From Acidobacteriota bacterium (GTDB lineage: Bacteria > Acidobacteriota > Polarisedimenticolia > J045): a DNA stretch of 7,065 nt. Where the stretch lies: the NCBI GenBank assembly GCA_027064265.1, contig JAMOQA010000512.1, forward strand, positions 1 to 7,065, in the 5' to 3' direction. Within the stretch, counting starts at the first letter, position 1, and every line of letters starts with the position of its first letter. The notes beneath the pieces are model-generated. The model was not told where the DNA came from, searched no databases, and saw only the letters and a list, made by a program, of their open reading frames with translations. Of this stretch, positions 1 to 5,373 are shown piece after piece. Position numbers and translations under genes: made by a program.

Positions 1-20
1 CCGGACGGGTCTCCCGGGAA

Positions 21-38
21 ATGTTCCACGTGGAACAT
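21..38. other. parS: parS site 1 (ParB-binding palindrome)
   Basis: ATGTTCCACGTGGAACAT is a perfect 18-bp palindrome containing the 16-bp TGTTCCACGTGGAACA form of the bacterial chromosomal parS site. ParB/Spo0J proteins nucleate on such sites and, with ParA and SMC, organise and segregate the origin region. The location, just upstream of mnmG-rsmG, is the classical place for parS clusters. Function is inferred from sequence match and context; no parB gene is inside the window. Confidence 0.9.
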
Positions 39-93
39 CCGCCCTCCCGGACAACCCCGCGCCCGCAACCCCCTCCCCTGCCGGCGCTTCCGA

Positions 94-111
94 ATGTTCC
101 ACGTGGAACAT
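94..111. other. parS: parS site 2 (ParB-binding palindrome)
   Basis: This is a second, identical 18-bp palindrome, ATGTTCCACGTGGAACAT, with its centre 73 bp from the first (about seven helical turns). The shared block extends to 21 bp including flanking bases (20-40 and 93-113). The palindrome contains ATG and reads MFHVEH when translated, so automated gene callers tend to start mnmG here; the true start is further downstream at 193. A pair of consensus sites supports active ParB loading at this locus. Confidence 0.9.
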
Positions 112-192
112 CCCCGGGGAATGCCAGGCCACTTGCGGGAGGAACCGCGAGGGGGCACCCTCTGGCCGTCCCGGAGATCCCGAAACGCGACG

Positions 193-2043
193 ATGAAGAG
201 GCTTCCCCCCATCGTGGTGGTCGGCGGCGGCCACGCCGGAGTCGAGGCGGCCCATGCGGCAGCGCGGCTCGGGGCGGACGTCGTCCTGCTGACCCTGCGA
301 CGGGACGCCCTGGTCCGGCTTTCCTGCAACCCGTCGATCGGCGGGATCGGGAAGTCGCACCTGGTGCGGGAAATCGACGCCATGGGCGGGCTGATCGGGC
401 TGGCCGCGGACCTCGCCGGGATCCACTTCCGGGTGCTGAACCGCTCCCGGGGGCCGGCGGTGCGGGGACCGCGGGTCCAGGAAGACCACGACGCCTACCC
501 CCGGGCCATGGAAGAGCTCCTGCGGCATCCCCGCATCGAGATCGTCGAGGCGGAAGCAGCAGCGTTCCGGATGCAACAAGGTCGCCTCGCGGGAATCGAG
601 GCCGCCGACGGGAGGTTCTTCCCCGCCGCGGCCGCAGTGATCACCACCGGCACCTTCCTGCGGGGTCGCCTCTTCCGGGGCGAGCAGGTGATCGAGGGGG
701 GCCGGATCGGCGAGCCCCCTTCCCTCGCCCTCCACGACGCCCTCGCGGCCCTCGGTCTGCGGGTCGAGCGGTTCAAGACCGGGACCCCGCCCCGCTTGCT
801 CCGGGAGTCGATCGACCCTGCCCGCTTCGAACCCCAGCCCGGCGACCCGGAACCGGAGCCCCTCTCGTTCCTCCATCTTTACGAGGGCCGCTTCGAGCCG
901 CGACTCCCCCAGCTGACGACCTGGCTCGCCCGCACGAACCCCCGGGTCCACGAGATCGTCCGGCGGAACCTGGACCGTTCGCCCCTCTACGGCGGGAAGA
1001 TCCGGGCGCTCGGGCCGCGGTACTGCCCCTCGTTCGAGGACAAGGTCGTCAAGTTCCCGGACCGGGAGCAGCACCTCCTGCACCTGGAGCCGATGGGGAT
1101 CGACCATCCCTGGGTCTACCTGAACGGGTTTTCGACCAGCATGCCGGAGGAGATCCAGGAGGAGATGGTCCGGGCGATCCCGGGCCTCGAGGACGTGACG
1201 ATCGCCCGCTACGGGTACGCGGTGGAGTACGACTACGTGCCGCCGACCCAGCTGCGGCGGAACCTCGAGGTGCGGGCCCTGCCGGGACTCTTCCTCGCCG
1301 GGCAGATCTGCGGGACGACCGGGTACGAGGAAGCCGCGGCCCTCGGCCTCGTCGCCGGGATCAACGCGGCCCGTTCCGCCCTCGGGAAGGACCCGTTCGT
1401 CCCGGACCGGTTCTCCTCGTACCTGGGCGTGCTCGTGGACGATCTCACGACCCGGGGCGTCCTCGAGCCGTACCGGATGTTCACGTCCCGGGCCGAGCTG
1501 CGGCTCTCCCTCTCGCCGGACACCGCGGACCGCAGGCTGACGCCCCTCGCGGAGCGGCTCGGCGTGGTCCCCCCGCACCGGGCCGCCCGGGCCCGGGAGC
1601 GCTGGGAGCGGATCGACGCGGCCCTTCGCGCGATCGAGCGGGACGGGGAGCTGCGGGCCTCCCGGCCCACGACCCCCGCGGACCGGATCCGCCGCGGGGA
1701 GGACCCCGAAGAGGTCCTCGCCGAGGCGCTTCCCGACGGTCCCGCACTCGGCCCCCGGGACCGGGACACGCTGGTCAACCTGGTCCGCTACCGGGGTTAC
1801 CTCGAGCGGGAGCGGCGGGAAGCCGAGAAGCTCCGCCGCGCGGAGTCGATCCGGATTCCGCCCGGGTTCCCCTTCGAGGAGGTCTCCGGGCTCTCGACGG
1901 AGATCCGCCAGCGCCTCGCCGAGGTCCGACCGCGGAGCCTGGGCCAGGCGTCGCGGATCCCCGGGGTCACCCCCGCGGCCATCGCCCTCCTGGCCGCGGC
2001 GGTGGGGCAGGGAAGGGCACGCCGGCGGGAGGCGACCCGATGA
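193..2043 (+). CDS. mnmG: tRNA uridine-5-carboxymethylaminomethyl synthesis enzyme MnmG (GidA)
   Basis: This is the FAD/NADH-dependent subunit that works with MnmE to put (carboxymethyl)aminomethyl groups on C5 of wobble U34 in tRNAs reading NNA/NNG codons, a cytosolic reaction. The 616-residue product matches the family length (E. coli 629). Visible motifs are the N-terminal dinucleotide-binding GGGHAG (residues 11-16), SCNPSIGGIGK with the conserved Cys45, GPRYCPS with Cys278, the AGQ..GTTGYEEAAA FAD-site block near 369-383, EPYRMFTSRAE, and the C-terminal QASRIPGVTPAA. ATG 193 is chosen because it places GGGHAG at residue 11 as in homologues. The frame is open back to ATG 94, but that start lies inside parS. 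The Shine-Dalgarno is weak (GGAG at 173-176, rather distant). Its stop overlaps the rsmG start. Oddities: Cys373 and Leu384 replace the usual Asn and Gln of the FAD-site block, and Ser55 replaces Gly in the GIGKGH motif. Confidence 0.96.
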   Translation: MKRLPPIVVVGGGHAGVEAAHAAARLGADVVLLTLRRDALVRLSCNPSIGGIGKSHLVREIDAMGGLIGLAADLAGIHFRVLNRSRGPAVRGPRVQEDHDAYPRAMEELLRHPRIEIVEAEAAAFRMQQGRLAGIEAADGRFFPAAAAVITTGTFLRGRLFRGEQVIEGGRIGEPPSLALHDALAALGLRVERFKTGTPPRLLRESIDPARFEPQPGDPEPEPLSFLHLYEGRFEPRLPQLTTWLARTNPRVHEIVRRNLDRSPLYGGKIRALGPRYCPSFEDKVVKFPDREQHLLHLEPMGIDHPWVYLNGFSTSMPEEIQEEMVRAIPGLEDVTIARYGYAVEYDYVPPTQLRRNLEVRALPGLFLAGQICGTTGYEEAAALGLVAGINAARSALGKDPFVPDRFSSYLGVLVDDLTTRGVLEPYRMFTSRAELRLSLSPDTADRRLTPLAERLGVVPPHRAARARERWERIDAALRAIERDGELRASRPTTPADRIRRGEDPEEVLAEALPDGPALGPRDRDTLVNLVRYRGYLERERREAEKLRRAESIRIPPGFPFEEVSGLSTEIRQRLAEVRPRSLGQASRIPGVTPAAIALLAAAVGQGRARRREATR

Positions 2044-2747
2044 AGGGCCCGGCCCCCGGCATCGACCCGGCGGCGGCGCGGGAGGCGATCGCCCGGGAGG
2101 CGGACCGGCTCGGCCTCGCGATCCCGGAGGAGGCCCTCGAGGCCCTCGCCCTCCACCTGCACCTGCTCTACGCCTGGAACCGGCGGATCAACCTGACCGC
2201 GATCCGGGACCCGGCCGAGGGGATCCGGCTCCACGTGCTCGAGTCCCTCGCCGCCCTCGAGTGGCTCGACGAGGCCCTCGTGGCCGCCCCGGTCGAGCCG
2301 TCCCCGCTCCTCGCCGACCTGGGCTCCGGGAACGGCTACCCCGCGCTACCGCTCCTCGCGGCCCGCCCGGCCCTGCGAGGCCGCCTCCACGAGAGGGTCG
2401 CCCGCAAGGCGGACTTCCTCCGGGCGGTGCTGCGGAAGACCGGCATGAACTCGCGGGTGGAAGTCGTCGAAGCCAACTTCACGGGTGTCTTCCCCGAACG
2501 ACCGGCCGTCGTCACGCTCCGGGCCTTCCCGGAACCCGGCTCCACGATCGCCCCGGTCCTCGCCGACGCCCCGCCGACGGAATCACGGTCGGCGCGCCGA
2601 CCATCGGTCCTCGCGTGGCTGTCCCGGGACGATGCCGACCGGATCGCGGAACGAATCAGTCGCCTGCCCGGCGTCCTGGTGCGGACCCGGCCGCTCCCGA
2701 CTCGCCCCTTGGCAGGTCTCCTCTTCGCCCGGCCGCGGGAAGCCTGA
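2040..2747 (+). CDS. rsmG: 16S rRNA (guanine-N7) methyltransferase RsmG (GidB)
   Basis: This is a SAM-dependent class I methyltransferase that makes m7G527 (E. coli numbering) in the 16S rRNA 530 loop; family loss gives low-level streptomycin resistance. The 235-residue product fits the family (about 205-240). Visible are the RsmG N-terminal signature WNRRINLTAI (46-55) with HVLESL (65-70), the SAM-binding motif I DLGSGNGYPALPL (93-105), an acidic residue after strand 2 (Glu118), KADFLR (123-128), and VVTLRAF (157-163), whose Arg161 matches the conserved VTSRA arginine. The ATG start lies in an ATGA overlap with the mnmG stop, implying translational coupling in one operon. The motif LGSGNGYPALPL differs from the more common IGSGAGFPGLPL. 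From about residue 175 the sequence is poorly conserved, with weaker third-position GC, and its end is overlapped antisense by a small convergent ORF. No parA or parB follows on this strand. Confidence 0.93.
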   Translation: MKGPAPGIDPAAAREAIAREADRLGLAIPEEALEALALHLHLLYAWNRRINLTAIRDPAEGIRLHVLESLAALEWLDEALVAAPVEPSPLLADLGSGNGYPALPLLAARPALRGRLHERVARKADFLRAVLRKTGMNSRVEVVEANFTGVFPERPAVVTLRAFPEPGSTIAPVLADAPPTESRSARRPSVLAWLSRDDADRIAERISRLPGVLVRTRPLPTRPLAGLLFARPREA

Positions 2748-2973
2748 ACCCCGGCGGAGGGAAAGGACACCCTTCCGGCAACCGGTGACCCCCGGTCACC
2801 CCTTGGCGGGGCAGGGGACAGGACGACCGGTGCGCACACCCGCTGCACGCGGCGGGAGTCGACCCCTGGTCAGCCCTGGCCGGGCCCGACCGCAGCGAAC
2901 GGAACACGAATACCCCGAGAACCGCGGCCGCGGCCGCCAGGATCCCTGCCCCGATCAACGTCTCGACGCTCAC
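2656..2973 (-). CDS. small cysteine-rich single-pass membrane protein, FeoB-associated-like
   Basis: I place the start at GTG 2973 because GGGAGG (complement of 2980-2985) sits 6 bases upstream. The protein starts with a short polar stretch, then one membrane segment (about residues 6-24, TLIGAGILAAAAAVLGVFV), basic residues RSLRS, and a CxxCx5C cluster (Cys43, Cys46, Cys52) with Cys69 beyond. This plan, membrane helix then a short Cys-rich cytosolic tail, resembles the small FeoB-associated Cys-rich membrane proteins, but no feoB is in the window, so no role is assigned. Codons to about residue 58 have high third-position GC; beyond that the frame is Pro/Arg-rich and reads antisense through the rsmG end by 92 bp. 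The real protein may end earlier through a frameshift (an out-of-frame TGA lies near residue 59), or the convergent overlap may be genuine. It follows mnmE on the same strand after 93 bp. Confidence 0.5.
   Translation of the reverse strand: MSVETLIGAGILAAAAAVLGVFVFRSLRSGPARADQGSTPAACSGCAHRSSCPLPRQGVTGGHRLPEGCPFPPPGFRLPAAGRRGDLPRGESGAAGSAPGRRAGD
2784..2800. terminator. short hairpin after rsmG, possible terminator
   Basis: GGTGACC and GGTCACC form a perfect 7-bp stem around a CCC loop, 37 bases after the rsmG stop. There is no T tract on either side, so it is not a textbook intrinsic terminator. It could still mark the 3' end of the mnmG-rsmG transcript. It also lies within the reading frame of the minus-strand small ORF. 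Confidence 0.3.
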
Positions 2974-3023
2974 ACGGTGCCTCCCACCCAACTAACCTAA
3001 CACATTCGCTCGGTACGCTACAT

Positions 3024-3046
3024 GATCCCAATCTCGCTTCGGGATC
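3024..3046. terminator. hairpin after mnmE, weak terminator candidate
   Basis: GATCCC (3024-3029) and GGGATC (3041-3046) form a 6-bp inverted repeat with an 11-base loop, 20 bases beyond the mnmE stop in its direction of transcription. No T tract follows on the minus strand, so it may only attenuate, or have no role. It separates mnmE from the small cysteine-rich ORF. Confidence 0.25.
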
Positions 3047-3066
3047 TCACTCCGAGACGTTCCCGC

Positions 3067-4410
3067 CTACTTCCCGATGCAGAAGCGGGAGAAGATCCGC
3101 CCGAGGACCCGCTCCGCGTCGACGTCCCCGAGGATCTCCCGCAGGGCGCGGACGGCCTCCCGCAGGGGCAGGGCCACCAGCTCGCCCGGGGCGTCCATCG
3201 CCATCTCGGCCGCTTCCCGGAGGTGGTCCGCGGCCCGGGCCGCCGCGTCCCGGTGCCGGGCGGAAGCGAGGGCCACGGAGGGCAGGGGGCCCGTGCCGGG
3301 CGCCCCCACCGCCTCGGCGACCCGGCGGCGCAGCTCGTCCATTCCCTCGCCGGTCACCGGGCTGACGACAAGGGACCCCGGCGCGGGATCGCCCTTCCAC
3401 GGGACGTCCGCGTGGGTGGCCACCCGCAGGCGGCCCGGCGCCGGCGGCCCCTCCGGCCGCCAGGCCGCGGCGAGGGAGTAGACCTCCAGCACCACCGCCG
3501 CGCCCTCCGCCACCCGCAGCGCCCGCCGGACCCCTTCCCGCTCCGCGAGGCCAGTTGCGTCCCGCACCCCGGCGGTGTCGATCAGGATCACCGGCATCCC
3601 CTCGAGGACGACGGTCTCCTCGACCAGGTCCCGGGTCGTCCCCGGCTCCGGGGTGACGATCGCCCGCTCCCGCCCGACCAGGGCGTTGAACAGCGTCGAC
3701 TTGCCCGCGTTCGGGGGCCCGAGCAGCACCGCCCGCGCACCCTCCCGCACCCGGGCCGCCGTCTCCCCGGCGGCGAGCAGCTCCTCCAGGCGACCCGCGA
3801 GAACCCGCGCCCGCCGGGCGATCTCGTCGCCCCCCGGCCCGAGGTCCTCGTCCTCGGAGAAGTCGAGACCCGCCTCCACGTCCGCGAGGAGGTCCAGGGC
3901 CTCCGCCGCCACGGGGGCCAGCGCCTCGCCCACTTCGCCCGAGAGCTGGCGGGCCGCGAGCCGCGCCTGGGGAAGGGTGGCCGCCGCGGCCAGGTCGGCC
4001 ACCGCCTCCGCCTGGGCGAGGTCGAGCTTGCCGGCCCGGAGGGCACGCCAGGTGAACTCGCCCGGCTCCGCCGGCCGGGCGCCGGCGGCACGGCACGCCT
4101 CGACCAGCGCACGGACCACCGCCGGCGATCCGTGAACGGAGAGCTCCACCAGGTCTTCCCCGGTATAGCTGCGGGGCCCCCGGAACCACGTGGCGAGGCC
4201 CCGGTCGATCGGCTCTCCCGCGGCATCGAGCACGGTCCCGAGCACCGGCCGGAAGGCCGGCATCCGCCCGCGGCCCCGCTCCCGCCGGAACACCCGCGAG
4301 AGAACCTCGAGGGCCGCCGGCCCCGAGACCCGCACGACGGCGATCGCGCCGCTTCCCGGCGGGGTCGCCGGAGCGACGATCGTGTCCTCGCGGTCGAACT
4401 CGATGGTCAT
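3067..4410 (-). CDS. mnmE: tRNA uridine-5-carboxymethylaminomethyl synthesis GTPase MnmE (TrmE)
   Basis: This is the GTPase partner of MnmG in wobble-U34 tRNA modification; it binds a formyl/methylene-THF carbon donor and hydrolyses GTP in a K+-dependent, dimerisation-driven cycle. The 447-residue protein shows the N-terminal folate domain (TIVAPATPPGSGAIAVVRVSG region 10-30, RSYTGEDLVEL 80-90, EPGEFTWRA 115-123, GKLDLAQAEAVADL 127-140), a helical domain, then the inserted G domain: P-loop GPPNAGKST (231-239) with the K+-binding Asn234, GTTRD (257-261), DTAG (278-281) and the catalytic Glu290 equivalent to E. coli Glu282. It ends in the diagnostic FCIGK with Cys444. Oddity: G4, normally NKxD, reads THAD (332-335), and the preceding strand is LEVYS rather than the usual VVDxS. 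ATG 4410 is preferred over GTG 4419 because the latter falls inside the Shine-Dalgarno. Here mnmE converges on mnmG-rsmG instead of preceding them. Confidence 0.95.
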   Translation of the reverse strand: MTIEFDREDTIVAPATPPGSGAIAVVRVSGPAALEVLSRVFRRERGRGRMPAFRPVLGTVLDAAGEPIDRGLATWFRGPRSYTGEDLVELSVHGSPAVVRALVEACRAAGARPAEPGEFTWRALRAGKLDLAQAEAVADLAAAATLPQARLAARQLSGEVGEALAPVAAEALDLLADVEAGLDFSEDEDLGPGGDEIARRARVLAGRLEELLAAGETAARVREGARAVLLGPPNAGKSTLFNALVGRERAIVTPEPGTTRDLVEETVVLEGMPVILIDTAGVRDATGLAEREGVRRALRVAEGAAVVLEVYSLAAAWRPEGPPAPGRLRVATHADVPWKGDPAPGSLVVSPVTGEGMDELRRRVAEAVGAPGTGPLPSVALASARHRDAAARAADHLREAAEMAMDAPGELVALPLREAVRALREILGDVDAERVLGRIFSRFCIGK

Positions 4411-4415
4411 CCCGG

Positions 4416-4422
4416 TCACCTC
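4416..4422 (-). promoter_or_regulatory. mnmE ribosome binding site deciding the start
   Basis: On the minus strand this reads GAGGTGA, 5 bases before ATG 4410. The in-frame GTG at 4419 that lengthens the ORF by three codons lies within this Shine-Dalgarno, so ATG 4410 is the likely initiation codon. Confidence 0.75.
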
Positions 4423-4446
4423 GTGCCGCTCCTCACCCTAGCCCGG

Positions 4447-4452
4447 ATTATG
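4447..4452 (-). promoter_or_regulatory. candidate -10 box for mnmE inside the palindromic element
   Basis: On the minus strand this reads CATAAT (5 of 6 matches to TATAAT). It would place the transcript start near 4440, about 30 bases before the mnmE ATG. No good -35 hexamer is found at 16-18 bp, so support is only positional and by -10 match. It lies in the left terminal repeat of the putative MITE, close to its outer end. Confidence 0.4.
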
Positions 4453-4507
4453 CGTGAACCTTCGAGGCGAAACGTCGGAGATGCATGCTGGATTGCCCGC
4501 ACGGAGG

Positions 4508-4554
4508 CCTGAACACCCGAGGCGTACCTCGAGCTACGCCGCAGGGTGTTCAGG
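4508..4554. repeat. central hairpin of the palindromic element
   Basis: CCTGAACACCC (4508-4518) pairs perfectly with GGGTGTTCAGG (4544-4554), and an inner GGCGTA (4521-4526) pairs with TACGCC (4535-4540) around CCTCGAGC. This forms the tip of a long imperfect palindrome whose arms are the terminal repeats. The right arm has an extra stretch of about 17 bases containing two GGGCCC boxes (4573-4586). Confidence 0.8.
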
Positions 4555-4695
4555 GCCGAGTACGGGCGAGAGGGCCCGAAGGGCCCGGCCAGCGTGCAGA
4601 TCCGGCGTTTCGGCCGGAGGGCTCATGCATGATCCGGGCTAGCAGGCCGGGGCCGGCGTCGGCAGCCACCCCGGCGAACCCCTGCGAACGAACGG

Positions 4696-4724
4696 TTGAC
4701 AAGGCGGCGCCACGGGGTTGCAAT
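4696..4724 (+). promoter_or_regulatory. sigma70-type promoter of the antiporter operon
   Basis: The -35 box TTGACA (4696-4701) is a perfect consensus match, followed by a 17-bp spacer and TGCAAT (4719-4724), which matches 4 of 6 positions of TATAAT. Transcription would start near 4731, about 36 bases before the ATG at 4767, and the leader contains GAAGGAGG (4749-4756) as a strong Shine-Dalgarno. It is the best promoter in the window and stands out in very GC-rich surroundings. Confidence 0.7.
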
Positions 4725-4766
4725 CGCCCCTTCCGGCGGCATCGCCGTGAAGGAGGCAGCCCCACG

Positions 4767-5339
4767 ATGCACGCGACCCGGACGATCCTCGCCCTCGTTC
4801 TCGCCCTGGCCCTCGGGCTCGGTCCCGCCTGGGCCGCCGGAGGCGCCGCCGCCGGCACGGCCCAGCTCCGCGGCGTCCTCCTCGACAACGAGGGAATGCC
4901 GGCCCGGGGCTACCAGGTCGGCCTGCGCAGCGCCGATGGCGACCTGTTCCTCTCCACCGCCACCGGTCCCGACGGGGCGTTCGTCGTGCAGATCGTGCCC
5001 CCGGGGAAGTACGAGCTGGTCGCCTTCGCGCCCGACGGCTCCGAGTTCCCGGTCCTCTCGAAGCCGGTCGTGCTGAAGGAAGGACAGGTCGCCCGGCTGG
5101 AGATCCGGATCGGGCCGAAGGGGTACGCCCCCGGCCACGCCCCCGCGAAGGCCGCCGGGGCAACGGGCAAGGGAGCCACCGCCGGGGCCGCCGGGGCGGG
5201 CGGCGCCGTCACCGCCGGGGCCCTCGCCTCGTGGTGGGTTCCCCTCGCGGTGGTCGTCGGCGGAGCCTTCGCGGTGAACGCCGCCAGCGACAACGACAAG
5301 GGCAGCGAGCCCGAGGCCTCGCCGAGCAGCCCTTTGTGA
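4767..5339 (+). CDS. secreted or anchored carboxypeptidase-regulatory-like (beta-sandwich) protein
   Basis: The product is 190 residues. A Sec signal peptide covers about residues 1-23 (hydrophobic ILALVLALALGLG, then AWA before the likely cleavage). Residues 31-115 look like one Greek-key beta-sandwich of the carboxypeptidase regulatory-like/CNA-B type: QLRGVLLDNEGMPARGYQVGL, the turn GPDGAF (67-72), VPPGKYELVAF (77-87), and a final strand VARLEIRIG. A Gly/Ala-rich low-complexity linker follows (about 119-154), then a membrane segment WWVPLAVVVGGAFAVNAA (156-173) and an acidic, Ser/Pro-rich tail. The expected location is the envelope, with the beta domain outside the cytoplasm. No catalytic residues are evident; such domains usually bind or scaffold. 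The start at ATG 4767 is set by GAAGGAGG ten bases upstream and by the signal peptide. It heads the transcription unit with the two antiporter genes. The specific function is unknown. Confidence 0.85.
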   Translation: MHATRTILALVLALALGLGPAWAAGGAAAGTAQLRGVLLDNEGMPARGYQVGLRSADGDLFLSTATGPDGAFVVQIVPPGKYELVAFAPDGSEFPVLSKPVVLKEGQVARLEIRIGPKGYAPGHAPAKAAGATGKGATAGAAGAGGAVTAGALASWWVPLAVVVGGAFAVNAASDNDKGSEPEASPSSPL

Positions 5340-5373
5340 TCCACCCGCCCGGGCCCGGGGGAGGGGGGACCGC

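Larger units (their letters stand above)
4442..4638. mobile_element. MITE-like palindromic element with CTAG flanks
   Basis: This 197-bp non-coding block has outer 50-bp arms (4442-4491 and 4589-4638) that are inverted copies at 39 of 50 positions by my hand alignment, both starting CCCGGAT at the outer end. CTAG stands directly outside each end (4438-4441 and 4639-4642), as expected for a 4-bp target duplication, although CTAG is itself palindromic and could instead be the repeat tip. IS5-type transposases are known to duplicate YTAR/CTAG targets, but I cannot assign the family. The palindrome continues inward to a central hairpin. No ORF of its own is credible, so it would be non-autonomous. 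Its left edge is only 31 bases from the mnmE ATG. It could alternatively be a structured RNA or a REP-like element. Confidence 0.7.

Noticed and set aside
94..192. N-terminal extension of MnmG beginning MFHVEH
   Set aside because: The ATG is part of the parS palindrome, and homologues begin about ten residues before GGGHAG, matching ATG 193.
21..2747. 908-codon plus-strand ORF starting at the first parS
   Set aside because: Only the last 235 codons (from 2040) encode RsmG. The upstream part is an out-of-frame Pro/Arg/Gly-rich shadow of mnmG, and its ATG is inside a parS palindrome.
2261..2788. 175-codon plus-strand ORF overlapping rsmG
   Set aside because: It is out-of-frame with rsmG, Arg/Pro-rich, and lacks an independent Shine-Dalgarno or domain.
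4182..4197. Third parS-like site around CCACGTGG inside mnmE
   Set aside because: Only the 8-bp core matches; the flanks agree with TGTTCCACGTGGAACA at 9 of 16 positions in total, as expected for coding sequence.
3022..4512. 496-codon plus-strand ORF opposite mnmE
   Set aside because: It is an antisense shadow with Arg/Pro/His-rich composition; MnmE motifs are unmistakable on the minus strand.
4485..4766. Upstream extension of the beta-sandwich protein from ATG 4485
   Set aside because: It would run through the palindromic element and the promoter; ATG 4767 has a strong Shine-Dalgarno and begins a signal peptide.
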